Assembly (NCBI GenBank): GCA_963737015.1
Contig: CAVTQZ010000001.1
Coordinates: 2,418,001-2,482,000, forward strand
Direction of reading: 5' to 3'
Length of the DNA: 64,000 nt
From: CAVTQZ01 sp963737015
GTDB taxonomy: Bacteria > Actinomycetota > Acidimicrobiia > Acidimicrobiales > UBA8190
Below the pieces are notes generated by a model. It worked only from the letters and a program-made list of their open reading frames with translations, ran no database searches and had not been told where the DNA came from. Both the position numbers and the translations under genes were made by a program. Within the stretch, counting starts at the first letter, position 1. The number at the start of each line of letters is the position of its first letter. Of the stretch, positions 17,090 through 26,281 are shown in pieces.

Positions 17090-17961
17090 GCTCTCTCTCC
17101 GATCCAGAACGCGATCAGCATCAGCCCGCCGACCCCGATGAGCAGTCCGACGAATCCCTCTGCGACGGGGCCGATGCCGCCGAGGAAGACGCCACCCCTG
17201 TTGTTGGGGTGCTGTATCGGGCCGACGACGTAGGCGACGATGTCGGCCACCTGCTTGTCGGAGAGGTTCCCGGGTCCGAAGTGCGGCATGTTGGTCGGCC
17301 CGGTGCGGATGGCTTCAGCGACCTGTGTGGCGGACGCCTTGTGGAGGCTCGGGGCTTCGAAACCCTGGGCGAGCGCGTCGCCGGCTCCGGTGATCGTGTG
17401 GCAGCCCGCACAGTTCAGGACGAAGAGCGAGTTCCCTTCGGACAGGTCCGCGGACTTCGTGTTCACCGACGGGACTCCGTTAGGGAAGGCGGGTGACGTG
17501 GGGGCGAGCGAGTCGACGAACGCGGCGATCTCCAGTGTCTGTCGCGGGCTGAAGCGAGGCGGATGCCGAATGGGCTGGGCGGTGGGATTGGCGAGCGGCA
17601 TGCGTCCCGAGGAGACCCAGAAGTCGACGGTCGCAGGCCCCAGACCCTGCAACGGTGGCGCGACCGCGCTCCCGAGCGCATCGCTGCCGTGACAGCTCGC
17701 GCAGTTCGCTTCGAAGAGGAGCCTCCCCGGGGCGACGTATGACGTCGGCAGATGCACATAGCTGATGGGGTCGCGAGCAGCTCTCAGAGCTGAAGTTCCC
17801 GACGCGGAGGCAGAAGCAGAAGCAGAAGAAGCTGCGGCGCCGTTCGTCGAAGAAGTCGAAGAGGCCGGCGCGGCCACACCGGAGGTGAAGAGCCCTGCGA
17901 CCGCGGCCGAACCGACCACGACCAACGGGAGCAGGTAACGCGTCTTGAGCTTCGTGCGCAT
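17086..17961 (-). CDS. qcrC: Cytochrome bcc complex, diheme cytochrome c subunit (QcrC)
   Basis: The product has 291 residues. An N-terminal hydrophobic segment (YLLPLVVVGSAAVAGLFTSG) and a Ser/Ala-rich linker lead to two c-type cytochrome domains with CASCH (about residue 85) and CAGCH (about 182). Axial Met candidates are GRMPLANP and TNMPHFGPG. A C-terminal helix anchors it (EGFVGLLIGVGGLMLIAFWI). Two hemes c let it pass electrons straight to CuA of the oxidase without soluble cytochrome c, the hallmark of actinobacterial bcc-aa3 supercomplexes. It follows ctaE by 16 bases and overlaps qcrA. Confidence 0.95.
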   Translation of the reverse strand: MRTKLKTRYLLPLVVVGSAAVAGLFTSGVAAPASSTSSTNGAAASSASASASASGTSALRAARDPISYVHLPTSYVAPGRLLFEANCASCHGSDALGSAVAPPLQGLGPATVDFWVSSGRMPLANPTAQPIRHPPRFSPRQTLEIAAFVDSLAPTSPAFPNGVPSVNTKSADLSEGNSLFVLNCAGCHTITGAGDALAQGFEAPSLHKASATQVAEAIRTGPTNMPHFGPGNLSDKQVADIVAYVVGPIQHPNNRGGVFLGGIGPVAEGFVGLLIGVGGLMLIAFWIGERA

Positions 17962-17977
17962 CTCTCGAGCTTCGTTC

Positions 17978-18595
17978 TCAGCCTGTCTTCAGCAGGAACA
18001 GGGCGCTGAAGATCCCGACCCACATGAAGTCGACGAAGTGCCAGTAGTACCCGACGGCCTGGTACACGTTGGTCTCCCCGGGATCCCCCGAGGGTCCCTT
18101 CAGCCGGCCCAGCAAGAAGAGCATGGCGACGAGTCCGAGCGAGACGTGAAGTGCGTGGATACCGGTCATCACGAAGAACAAGGACCAGTAGGCGTTCAGC
18201 GCAGGCCCGTGCCCGTGCGAGGCGAAGTCGTGCCATTCGTAGAGCGTGTTGGCGACGAACGCTCCTCCCAACAGGAAGCTCGTCACTATCCATGCGCGGG
18301 CGTTTCGTCTTTCGCCGCGCTCCTGCGCCCATACCCCGAGTTGGAAGGTGGGGCTCGAGACGAGCAGGATCACGCTGAAGATGCCGGCCTGGACGTAGTC
18401 GAGGTGCTCCCCTGACAGAAGGGGCCAGTTGGCGGCGTGTGCCCGGATCGTGAAGTACGCAGCGAACAGGCCGCTGAAGAACATGAGCTCCGAGCCGAGC
18501 CAGATCATGACCCCGACCGCCAGAAGCGGCGGTCGCTCGGGGACGTGACGGGCGGCTCTGGGCGCGGGGGACTCCACCGAGACAGCCTGCGTCAC
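17978..18595 (-). CDS. ctaE: Cytochrome c oxidase subunit III (CtaE)
   Basis: The product has 205 residues with five transmembrane helices. Typical segments are VGVMIWLGSELMFFSGLFAA, ALHVSLGLVAMLFLLGRL and YYWHFVDFMWVGIFSALFLL, matching the five-helix CtaE/CoxC of actinobacteria. The start chosen is GTG at 18595, preceded by AAAGGA and giving the usual short N-terminus. ATG at 18637 and TTG at 18646 stay open in frame, but they abut a strong hairpin at 18649-18672 and lack a ribosome site. It leads the ctaE-qcrCAB operon, so oxidase subunit III is expressed with the bcc complex rather than with ctaCD. Confidence 0.93.
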   Translation of the reverse strand: MTQAVSVESPAPRAARHVPERPPLLAVGVMIWLGSELMFFSGLFAAYFTIRAHAANWPLLSGEHLDYVQAGIFSVILLVSSPTFQLGVWAQERGERRNARAWIVTSFLLGGAFVANTLYEWHDFASHGHGPALNAYWSLFFVMTGIHALHVSLGLVAMLFLLGRLKGPSGDPGETNVYQAVGYYWHFVDFMWVGIFSALFLLKTG

Positions 18596-18648
18596 AGGTC
18601 CTTTACTACCTGACGGCGCCCCCCCAGCGCCAAACATTGCGGCCAAGT

Positions 18649-18672
18649 TGCGCCCCTCGCATCAGGGGCGCA
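18649..18672 (-). terminator. Hairpin at the helD stop codon, just before ctaE
   Basis: A perfect 9-base inverted repeat (TGCGCCCCT/AGGGGCGCA) with a 6-base loop covers the helD stop codon. No T tract follows, so termination strength is uncertain. It may separate helD from the ctaE-qcrCAB transcript. Confidence 0.45.
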
Positions 18673-20955
18673 TCTCCTCGGGTAACGAGCCCGAGTGGAC
18701 GACGGCGAGACGTCGCGTGGGCCGGGTCAGCGCCATGTACAGAGCGCGAAGCCCCTGTGGAGCCTCGCGCACGATCAGAGACGGCTCGACCACGACGACG
18801 GCGTCGAATTCCAGCCCGTTCGCCAGGTCGACCGGCAAGAGGCTCAACGGTGCCCCGAGACCTTCACGGCGCGGATCGGCGCTCACCACACCTCCGGCGT
18901 CGAGAGCCGCAGCGAGGTCCGCGACCAGCGACGCAGGAGCGAGAACGGCGGTCGTCCCCGGCGACACCTCCGCCACGAGCTCTCCGGCCACCTTCGCCAC
19001 GGTGACCGCGACATCCCCTGTCCCTGCCGTCTCGAACCTCGGTGGCACCCCGGTGTGCCGCACGGCCGTCGGCGGTCTCAATCCCGGCGCCGCGCCGCGA
19101 GCAGGCGCGCGGAGAGCTCGACCACTTCTGCAGGCGTCCTGTAGCTCACGGTGAGGGTCGTGGTGCGCGGCGTGCGGCTGGTCGGCAGGTGAGCGGTGAC
19201 CTCGTCCCAGCTCCTCGGAGCCCAGGCGCCGGTGGCCTGTGCGATGTCGCCGACGGCTGTGACAGATCCGGAGAGCGATCTCCTGGCGATCATCCGCAGC
19301 TGCATCGGGGAGAGATCCTGGGCCTCGTCGACGACGATGTGACCGTAGGTAGCCGGGCCTTCGTCGGACTCGCCCGGCCTGCTGGAGGCGCCGGTCCTTC
19401 TCGGACCGAGGAGCACGCGCGCCTCGTCTATCAGCGCCAGGTCCGCCTGGGTCCAGGGGATCTCGGCGAGGGAGCTCGACCGCTTGCGAAACAACAGGGC
19501 CTGTTCTTCGCCTCGCAGCGTGCCCTTTGCCGCCAAGGCTATGAGGGGGCGCGACCCGAAGAGGTCGTGCACCAGCTCCTCGGCGCTCAGCTTGGGCCAC
19601 ATCCTGTCGAGAGCCTCGGCGACCTCGGGAATTCCGCGGATCTGACGGGCGAACTCGGCATGGTCGAAGGCTTCCGGGTCCTCGGCATCCGGGGCCGGGC
19701 CCGGGACCCCGGCTGCGGAATCGGGATCCGGCGCAGCAGCGTCGGCCCCGTCGACAGGAGCAGGAATTCTCCCCGATTCTCTGTGCACCGCCATCGTCCG
19801 TTCGAATTCGTCGGCGAGGCGACGAACCGTGAGCTGCTCGACGAAACGGCGCCGTGAGTTGTGCGTTCCATGGCGGCGGCGCGCAGCCGCGACGATCTCT
19901 TCCGAGGCCCCGCGTGGCAACCGAAGAACCGTTGAACCGAACGGGACCATGGCTGCCCGTCGCAACGGACGTTGTCTGCTGCGAACGGCCCGGGCGATCA
20001 CCTTCGCCATTCGGGCTTCTCCCTTCAGGCGCGCCAGCTCTGTCGGTTCGGTCGCATCAACCCCCGCGCCGCGCACGAGCCCGCCGACGGTCGACAGTGT
20101 CACCCCGCTCTCGCCCAGCGACGGGAGCACCTGCTCTATGTAACGCAGGAACAAGGGATTGGGGCCGATCACGAGGACGCCCTGTCGTTCGAGGGGGAAC
20201 CGGTGCGTATAGAGGAGGTAGGCAGCGCGGTGCAGAGCCACGGCGGTCTTGCCGGTGCCGGGTCCCCCTTGGACCACGAGGACGCCGGCGAGCGGTGAGC
20301 GGATGATCTCGTCCTGCTCACGCTGGATCGTGGAGACGATGTCGCGCATGTGGCCGGTGCGCGCGCTGCCGAGGGCCGCAAGGAGTGCGCCCGGGCCTCC
20401 GATCTCCTGCTCGGAGTCGGGCGCCGAGCCGTCGGGATCGAACCGCTCGTCCTCGACCCCGAGAACCCTCCTTCCCGATGCCGCGATGTGCCGGCGCAGG
20501 ACCAGCCCCATCGGGTCCCTGCCGGTGGCTCTGTAGAACGGCTCTGCGACAGGAGCGCGCCAGTCCACGACGAGGGGCTCGAGGTCCTCGGAGGAGATCC
20601 CAAGTCGGCCGATATGGAAGCTCTCGACCTCGCGCCCCGATGCGTCGGTGCTCACCGGAGGGGCGCTCGCCTCTGCGAGTCCGGGTCCCGTCTCGAAAGG
20701 CTCGTGCCGGTCCTCGGCCAGGCGGTCGATGCGCCCGAAGCAGAGCGCCTCGTCGCCGACGTCGAGTTGCTCGAGTCGTGCGAGGCTCGTTCTGACGATC
20801 ACGTCGCGCTCCTCACGCGACTGGGGGGTTCCCCCGCGTGCCTGCGCGAGCACGTTGGAAAGGAGCTCCTGGGTCCTCGCTCGGAGCTGTTCGAGCCGCT
20901 CGTACGCCCTGTCGATGTGAGCCTGCTCGGCGTCGAGCTCTGGATTTGCGTCCAC
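18662..20955 (-). pseudogene. helD: HelD/UvrD-like superfamily 1 helicase, frameshifted near its C-terminus
   Basis: From 20955 the frame gives 625 residues. They include an N-terminal coiled-coil arm (about 1-60), Walker A GGPGTGKTAVALHR (about 233-245), the DEAQDLSP Walker B box (about 540), and VSYRTPAEV near the end. This order is that of HelD, which pulls RNA polymerase off DNA and recycles it. The frame then stops at 19078. The expected last domain lies in the -1 frame: VAVTVAKVAGELVAEVSPGT, GLEFDAVVVVEPSL and LYMALTRPTRRLAVVHSG, ending at 18662. The shift occurs at about 19082-19100, within alternating GC. One missing base explains it. The start ATG gives a normal length of about 760 residues once repaired. 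Confidence 0.8.
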
Positions 20956-21067
20956 GTGCCTCCAACGGTCGCGAGCTCCGACCCGGTTTGGTGAGCCTTA
21001 CAGTTTACTTTCGCGACACAGCGCGTCCTGCACCGTCGAAGCCGAGCTCGACGCGCGACCCCGGAAT

Positions 21068-21093
21068 CGAGCCCCGCAGTCGAGCCCCGCAGT
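21068..21093. repeat. 13-base tandem repeat, two copies
   Basis: cgagccccgcagt occurs twice head to tail in the 240-base gap between helD and hemE, 25 bases before the second tandem repeat at 21118. No coding role is seen. Confidence 0.7.
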
Positions 21094-21117
21094 CGACGGC
21101 GGGAGGGAGCGAACGTG

Positions 21118-21161
21118 GCGCCGGAAGGGAACGAAGAGGGCGCCGGAAGGGAACGAAGAGG
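21118..21161. repeat. 22-base tandem repeat, two perfect copies
   Basis: Two perfect copies of a purine-rich 22-base unit (gcgccggaagggaacgaaga plus gg) lie 35 bases before hemE. A degenerate third copy seems to precede them (gggagggagcgaacgtg). Their position in the hemE 5' region makes a regulatory or slippage role possible. Confidence 0.7.
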
Positions 21162-21195
21162 GGGGCGAACCGGGCTCCGGTAGCTTCGTCGGGCA

Positions 21196-22233
21196 ATGAC
21201 CGGCTCCAGCTTCCTCGGCGCTTGCCGGATGGAGCCGGTCGATCGCGTGCCCGTGTGGTTCATGAGGCAGGCGGGCAGGTCGTTGCCCGAGTACCGCGAG
21301 TCGCGTGGCGACACGACCATCCTCGAGGCCATCCGCTGTCCGGAGCTCGCAGCGGAGCTGACGGTGCAACCCGTGCGGCGCTACGGGGTGGACGCAGCGA
21401 TCCTGTTCTCCGACATCGTCGTCCCGGTCGCTGCGGTCGGCTTCGGGGTGGACATCGAAGCAGGACGCGGACCGGTGGTGGCCCGGCCCTTCTGCTCCGG
21501 TGCGGACCTGGAGCGCTTGCGTCCCTTGGAGCCCGAATCGGACACGCCGTACGTCCTGGAGACGGTCCGAATGGCGGTCGCCGAGCTCGCACCGATGGGC
21601 GTACCGCTCATCGGCTTCGCCGGCGCGCCCTTCACCATCGCGAGCTACCTGATCGAAGGCGGTCCCTCCCGGACGTACGCCAAGACGAAGAGCCTCATGC
21701 GCTCGGACCCACGGCTTTGGGGAGATCTCCTCGGCGCACTCGCCGACATTGCGCTCGGTTCCCTCCGTTCTCAGGTGGCGTGCGGCGCAGCGGCTGTTCA
21801 ACTCTTCGACAGTTGGGTGGGGGCGCTGTCGGCCGAGGACTACGAGCGCTACGTCATGCCCTACAGCCGGCTGGTCCTCGACGGGCTATCGGATCTAGCT
21901 GTGCCTCGCATCCATTTCGGGGTCGGGACGGGACCGCTCCTCGGCCTCATGGCCGAAGCGGGATCCGATGTGGTGGGCGTGGACTGGAGGGTACCTCTCG
22001 ACGAGGCGCGTCGACGTGTCGGGCCGAGACCCGCTCTTCAGGGAAATCTCGATCCAACGGTGTGCCTGGCGCCCTGGGAAGTGGTGGCGCACGAAGCCCG
22101 GGAGGTCGTTCGGCGCGGCGGCGGGCGGGGTCACATCTTCAACCTCGGGCACGGGGTGCTGCCCGAGACCGACCCGGGGACCCTCGAACGGCTGAGCGAG
22201 CTGGTGCATTCGCTGCCGCCCCCGTCGGCATGA
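21196..22233 (+). CDS. hemE: Uroporphyrinogen III decarboxylase (HemE)
   Basis: The product has 345 residues. It decarboxylates the four acetate chains of uroporphyrinogen III to give coproporphyrinogen III. Family signatures are WFMRQAGRSLPEYR near the N-terminus, DAAILFSDIVVP with the catalytic Asp, GFAGAPFTIASYLIEGG and the C-terminal FNLGHGVLPETDP. The length is normal. The ATG start at 21196 follows a purine-rich stretch. Its stop overlaps the cpfC start as ATGA (22230-22233), the first of three such overlaps in hemE-cpfC-cgoX-lnt, so the four genes are one translationally coupled operon. Confidence 0.96.
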   Translation: MTGSSFLGACRMEPVDRVPVWFMRQAGRSLPEYRESRGDTTILEAIRCPELAAELTVQPVRRYGVDAAILFSDIVVPVAAVGFGVDIEAGRGPVVARPFCSGADLERLRPLEPESDTPYVLETVRMAVAELAPMGVPLIGFAGAPFTIASYLIEGGPSRTYAKTKSLMRSDPRLWGDLLGALADIALGSLRSQVACGAAAVQLFDSWVGALSAEDYERYVMPYSRLVLDGLSDLAVPRIHFGVGTGPLLGLMAEAGSDVVGVDWRVPLDEARRRVGPRPALQGNLDPTVCLAPWEVVAHEAREVVRRGGGRGHIFNLGHGVLPETDPGTLERLSELVHSLPPPSA

Positions 22234-23181
22234 CCCCCAACGCTGCACCGGTGGGCGTTCTCGTGATGTCGCACGGGACGCCGAGCTCCGTCGATGACGT
22301 CGAGCGCTTCTACACCGAGATACGGCGCGGGCGTCCTCCGTCAGAGGGTGACCTGGAGGACCTCGTCCGTCGTTACGGGGCCATCGGCGGCGTCTCCCCT
22401 CTGGCCGAGCTCACAGCCGCCCAGGTCGAAGGAATCCGTCGTGCGCTCGAGAAAGCGCAGCCGGGTCGCTTCGTCGTGGCTTCCGGAACCAAGTACTGCG
22501 AGCCGCGGATCGAAGATGCGGTCGAGCACCTCGTCGCCGCAGGGGCAACGCACGCGACCGGGATCGTCCTCGCACCACATTCGTCGGTCGTGAGCGTCGG
22601 CGAATACGCGCGCCGTGCGCAGAGCGCCGCACAGCGATCGAATGACGTACCGCTCGAGATCGACATCGTAGAGAGCTGGTACGAGGAACCGGGACTCGTG
22701 GACCTGCTCGCCGAACGCGTGAGCTGCGCGCTCGGTCGCGTGGAGGGCGACCGCAGCGATGCCGCGCGAGCGACGGAGGTGATCTTCACCGCGCACAGCA
22801 TTCCCGCATCGGTGGTAGAGGGTGGCGACACATACCCCGGGCAGGTCGAGCAGAGCGCGGCGAGCTGTGGCAGCCGCGTGCGGGCTCGAGCGATGGCAGG
22901 TCGCGTGGCAGAGCGCCGGGCGGGCCCCGGGCGAATGGCTCGGGCCCGACGTCCGCGAGGTGATCGAGCAGCTGCCCGCCGAAGGTGTGAAGGCGGTCGT
23001 CGTTTGCCCGATCGGCTTCGTGTCCGACCATCTCGAAGTCCTCTACGACCTCGACATCGAAGCTGCATCGGTCGCCCGGCGCGTGGGGCTCGCCTTCGGG
23101 CGGACGCAGTCGCTCAACGACGACCCCCGCTTCTGCGAAGTGTTGGCCCGGGTGATCCTTGCCCTCGCCGCAAGTCGATGA
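22230..23181 (+). pseudogene. cpfC: Coproporphyrin ferrochelatase (CpfC/HemH), single-base frameshift
   Basis: The first frame from ATG 22230 encodes the N-terminal two thirds of a ferrochelatase: VLVMSHGTPSSVDDVERFY, YGAIGGVSPL and FTAHSIPAS with the iron-site His. After GGDTYPGQVEQSA the homology continues in the +1 frame as RAVAAACGLERWQVAWQSAG and CPIGFVSDHLEVLYDLD, which holds the conserved catalytic Glu region. The sequence reads gcggcg at 22856-22862 where gcgcg would keep frame, so one extra G explains the break. Repaired length is about 316 residues, normal for CpfC. It inserts iron into coproporphyrin III. As the step is essential for heme, a sequencing error is the likeliest cause. 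Confidence 0.88.
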
Positions 23182-24590
23182 GCATTTGCAGCGTCGCCGT
23201 CATCGGGGGCGGGATAGCGGGCCTGGCGGCAGCGTGGGAGCTCTCTCTCAGCGCGGAGGTCCGCGTGGTCGTGCTCGAAGCAGCCGAGCGCCTCGGCGGG
23301 AAGGTGATGACCGACGAGTTCGGGGGCCGTCGCGTCGACGTGGGACCCGATGCTTTCGTGGCGCGCCGGCCCGAGGCCGTGGGGCTCTGCTTCGAGCTCG
23401 GCTTGGCACAGGAGCTGGTAGCCCCCTCGAGTGGCCGTGCGTACATCTGGAGGCGCAACCGCCTGAGGTCTCTTCCGGACGGCCTCGTGCTCGGGGTGCC
23501 GACGCGCATCGGCCCGCTCGCTTCGTCTGGCATCTGCTCGTTGAAAGGACTCCGACGCCCTGCGATCGACCTGATCGCGCCCGCTCTCGTCCATCGGCGA
23601 AACGGAACCTCCGTCGACGATTCCATCGGCGAGATCGTCCGGGCGCGTCTCGGGCACGAGGTCCACGATCTCCTTGCCGACCCTCTGATCGGGGGGATCA
23701 ATGCGGGTTCCATCGACACAATGAGCGCGGCAGCCGTCTTCCCCCAGCTGTTGAACGCTTCTCGTTCTATGGGGAGCCTCATGCGCTCCCTGCGTCAGAC
23801 TCGTTCCGGCGAAGGACCGGTCTTCCTCGGGTTCCGCCAGGGAATGTGGCGGCTCGTCGAACGCCTCGCCGAAGCGCTTCGCGAACGAGGAACCGAGATC
23901 CGCACGCGTGTTGCCGTCGAGAGGATCGAACGGACGAATCCGACCGGGGTGGGTGGGTGGAAGCTCAGCGGCTCGTACGAAAACGAGACCATCGAAGCCG
24001 ACGGGGTGGTTCTGGCTCTGGGCGCGCAGGGAGCCTCGAGTCTCCTCGGCCCCCACGACCGCGAGCTCTCCGCGCTGCTCGGGTCGATCCCATCTTCGTC
24101 TGTGACCCTCGTCACTCTGAGGTTCCCACCCGCAGCCGTCGGGCGCGCGTTGGACGGGAGCGGCTTCCTCATACCGGTCGTCGAGGGTCGTCTGGTCACC
24201 GCGTGCACCTGGCTTTCCTCCAAGTGGGCGCACCTCGGTGAATCGGGGGACATATTGCTTCGGGCATCGACGGGGCGCTACGGCGACGAGCGGGCTGCTT
24301 CCATGTCCGATGAAGAACTGGTGGAGGCCTGCATCGGTGAGCTTTCGCAGATGCTCGGCCTGCGAGGCGATCCCCTCGACGCGATGGTGACCCGTTGGCC
24401 GGAGGCCTTCCCTCAGTACCTCGTAGGTCATCCGAGCCGCGTGCGCGAGATCGAATCCCGGACGGCGCGCCTCAGGTCGGTGGCGGTGGCCGGAGCCCCG
24501 ATGGAAGGAGTCGGCCTACCCGCGTGCATCGGCAGCGGACGCAAGGCGGCCCGGGCTCTCCTCGAACACCTCGTCCCCGTCGCGACATGA
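23178..24590 (+). CDS. cgoX: Coproporphyrinogen III oxidase (CgoX; HemY/PPOX family)
   Basis: The product has 470 residues. The FAD dinucleotide motif is at the N-terminus (AVIGGGIAGLAAAWEL), followed by the E-x-x-x-R-x-G-G-K segment (AAERLGGKV). The HemY-family C-terminus has VGHPSRVREIE and an FAD-contact stretch VAGAPMEGVGLPACIGSG. In Gram-positive bacteria this family oxidises coproporphyrinogen III to coproporphyrin III before iron insertion. That pathway would also need ChdC (HemQ), which is not in the window. The gene starts at ATG 23178, overlapping the cpfC stop, and its stop overlaps the lnt start. Confidence 0.9.
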   Translation: MSICSVAVIGGGIAGLAAAWELSLSAEVRVVVLEAAERLGGKVMTDEFGGRRVDVGPDAFVARRPEAVGLCFELGLAQELVAPSSGRAYIWRRNRLRSLPDGLVLGVPTRIGPLASSGICSLKGLRRPAIDLIAPALVHRRNGTSVDDSIGEIVRARLGHEVHDLLADPLIGGINAGSIDTMSAAAVFPQLLNASRSMGSLMRSLRQTRSGEGPVFLGFRQGMWRLVERLAEALRERGTEIRTRVAVERIERTNPTGVGGWKLSGSYENETIEADGVVLALGAQGASSLLGPHDRELSALLGSIPSSSVTLVTLRFPPAAVGRALDGSGFLIPVVEGRLVTACTWLSSKWAHLGESGDILLRASTGRYGDERAASMSDEELVEACIGELSQMLGLRGDPLDAMVTRWPEAFPQYLVGHPSRVREIESRTARLRSVAVAGAPMEGVGLPACIGSGRKAARALLEHLVPVAT

Positions 24591-26281
24591 GGCTGCCGAC
24601 GCTGCCGCGGTGGCTTCGCATCGCGGTGCCCTCACTGGCGGCCGGAGCCGGCATAACGCTTTCACTCCCACCGTTCGGTTTCTGGGTCCTCGCGTTCGCG
24701 GGTGCAGCGCTCTTGTGGTGGCGCCTCGGGGAGCTGAGTTGGAGCGAGCGCTTCGCAGCCGGCTGGCTTGCAGGGCTCGGCCAGTTCGTCCCCGGTCTGT
24801 GGTGGTCGTTGAGCTTCAACGTCTACGGGGGTCTCGTCATGATGGTGGTCGAAGCGCTCGCGCCCGCCATCGCCTGCGCGGCTGTCCCGAGCCGACGCGG
24901 CCGGACGTTTGCGCTTGCCGGCGGGATGGTCCTCACCGAAGCCCTGCGCGCAACCTGGCCTTTCGGTGGCCTCCCCCTCGCCAGCACGGCCCTCGGACAG
25001 GCCGGCGGCCCCCTTGCAGATGCAGCGCGTCTCGGAGGTCCCTACCTGCTGATCGCCATGGTCTGGCTGGCCGGAGGTGGGATCGGCCTCCTGCTCTCGA
25101 CCTGGACGGAGCTGATGCGCTCGTTCTTCTCGGGACGGGCCCGGTGGAGGCCCTCGCGTCCCTCGGGTGCGTCCTCGAGCCGCCTCGGGGAGCCGAGCCG
25201 GCGTCGACGCGCCGCCGTGGTGGCGAGCGCATCGGCTCTCTTGGCCATGGGCGCCGTCGCCGGCCTCGCAGGCTGGGGAACCGTCGCGGCGAGCGGCGGG
25301 CGCCCCGTCTCGAAGCTCAGGGTCGTCGCGGTCCAAGGTGGCGGGACGCGGGGACTGCGCAAGTCGCAGGTCAACCCCGCCACGGTCTTTCGCGCGCAGG
25401 TCGGCGCCACGGCCGCAGTCTCGAAAACGGGCCGGACCGACCCGCCGCGTCTCATCGTGTGGCCCGAGGACGTCGTGTCCCTCAATGATCTGCTCTCGAG
25501 AGACCCGTTGCGAACACAGCTCTCGTCGATTGCGAAACAGAACCACTCGACCCTGCTGGTGGGGGTGACGGAGACCGTCTCGAACACGAGCTACAGGAAC
25601 GAGATCGTCGCCTTCTCCCCGGACGGTCGAGTCGTCGCGCACTACGAAAAGGTCCATCGTGTGCCGTTCGGCGAGTACGTGCCGTTCCGCGGGCTCTTCC
25701 GGCACCTCGCCGACCTCTCCGCCGTTCCCCTCGACGCGATCCCCGGACACGGCGACGGCCTCTTGCCCACTCCGTCAGGGCCCCTCGGGGTGATGGTCTC
25801 CTACGAGGTGTTCTTCGCCGAGCGCGGCTGGCTGCCCACACGCGCCGGCGCAGAGCTCCTCATCGTCCCGACCAACACGTCGTCCTATGCGACCAGCCAG
25901 GTTCCGACGCAGGAGATCGCGGCCGCACGCCTTCAGGCGATCTCAGAGGGGAGATACCTCGTGCAGGCGGCTCCCACGGGGTACAGCGCGATCATCGACA
26001 ACAAGGGAAGGGTGCTCTCCCGAAGTGTCCTCGGCGCGCGTGAGGCGCTTGCCGGCCGCGTCTCGCTGTTGCGCCAGCGCACCTTCTACGGGCGGGCGGG
26101 GGATCTGCCCGTGCTCGTCGGAGCAGCGGTGTTCCTGGTCATCGCGTGGGCTGTCTCACTCGCGACGGACCGGAGCTCCGACTCCACGCGCATCGAGCGA
26201 TGGGGCCGCACTACACGCATCAAACGTTGGAACCGTTTTGCGCGCGCGCAAGCGTTGAGGTCTGCCTCTGATCATTCGTAG
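24587..26281 (+). CDS. lnt: Apolipoprotein N-acyltransferase homologue with Ser at the catalytic Cys position
   Basis: The product has 564 residues: about seven N-terminal membrane helices, a nitrilase-type extracytoplasmic domain, and a last helix (LPVLVGAAVFLVIAWAVSL). Lnt adds the third acyl chain to lipoproteins. The catalytic triad of the family is Glu-Lys-Cys. Here Glu is present (IVWPEDVVS, E294) and Lys is present (EKVHRVPFGEYVPF, K355), but the segment expected to read (I/V)CYE reads MVSYEVFF, with Ser at position 405 (codon TCC). The spacing of the three positions is as in E. coli Lnt. The protein is otherwise intact, so it may be inactive, use Ser, or have another role. The ATG overlaps the cgoX stop. 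Confidence 0.85.
   Translation: MRLPTLPRWLRIAVPSLAAGAGITLSLPPFGFWVLAFAGAALLWWRLGELSWSERFAAGWLAGLGQFVPGLWWSLSFNVYGGLVMMVVEALAPAIACAAVPSRRGRTFALAGGMVLTEALRATWPFGGLPLASTALGQAGGPLADAARLGGPYLLIAMVWLAGGGIGLLLSTWTELMRSFFSGRARWRPSRPSGASSSRLGEPSRRRRAAVVASASALLAMGAVAGLAGWGTVAASGGRPVSKLRVVAVQGGGTRGLRKSQVNPATVFRAQVGATAAVSKTGRTDPPRLIVWPEDVVSLNDLLSRDPLRTQLSSIAKQNHSTLLVGVTETVSNTSYRNEIVAFSPDGRVVAHYEKVHRVPFGEYVPFRGLFRHLADLSAVPLDAIPGHGDGLLPTPSGPLGVMVSYEVFFAERGWLPTRAGAELLIVPTNTSSYATSQVPTQEIAAARLQAISEGRYLVQAAPTGYSAIIDNKGRVLSRSVLGAREALAGRVSLLRQRTFYGRAGDLPVLVGAAVFLVIAWAVSLATDRSSDSTRIERWGRTTRIKRWNRFARAQALRSASDHS

Noticed and set aside
20838..22229. N-terminal extension of the ferrochelatase frame by over 460 codons.
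   Set aside because: It runs as a shadow of hemE; cpfC starts at the ATGA overlap at 22230.
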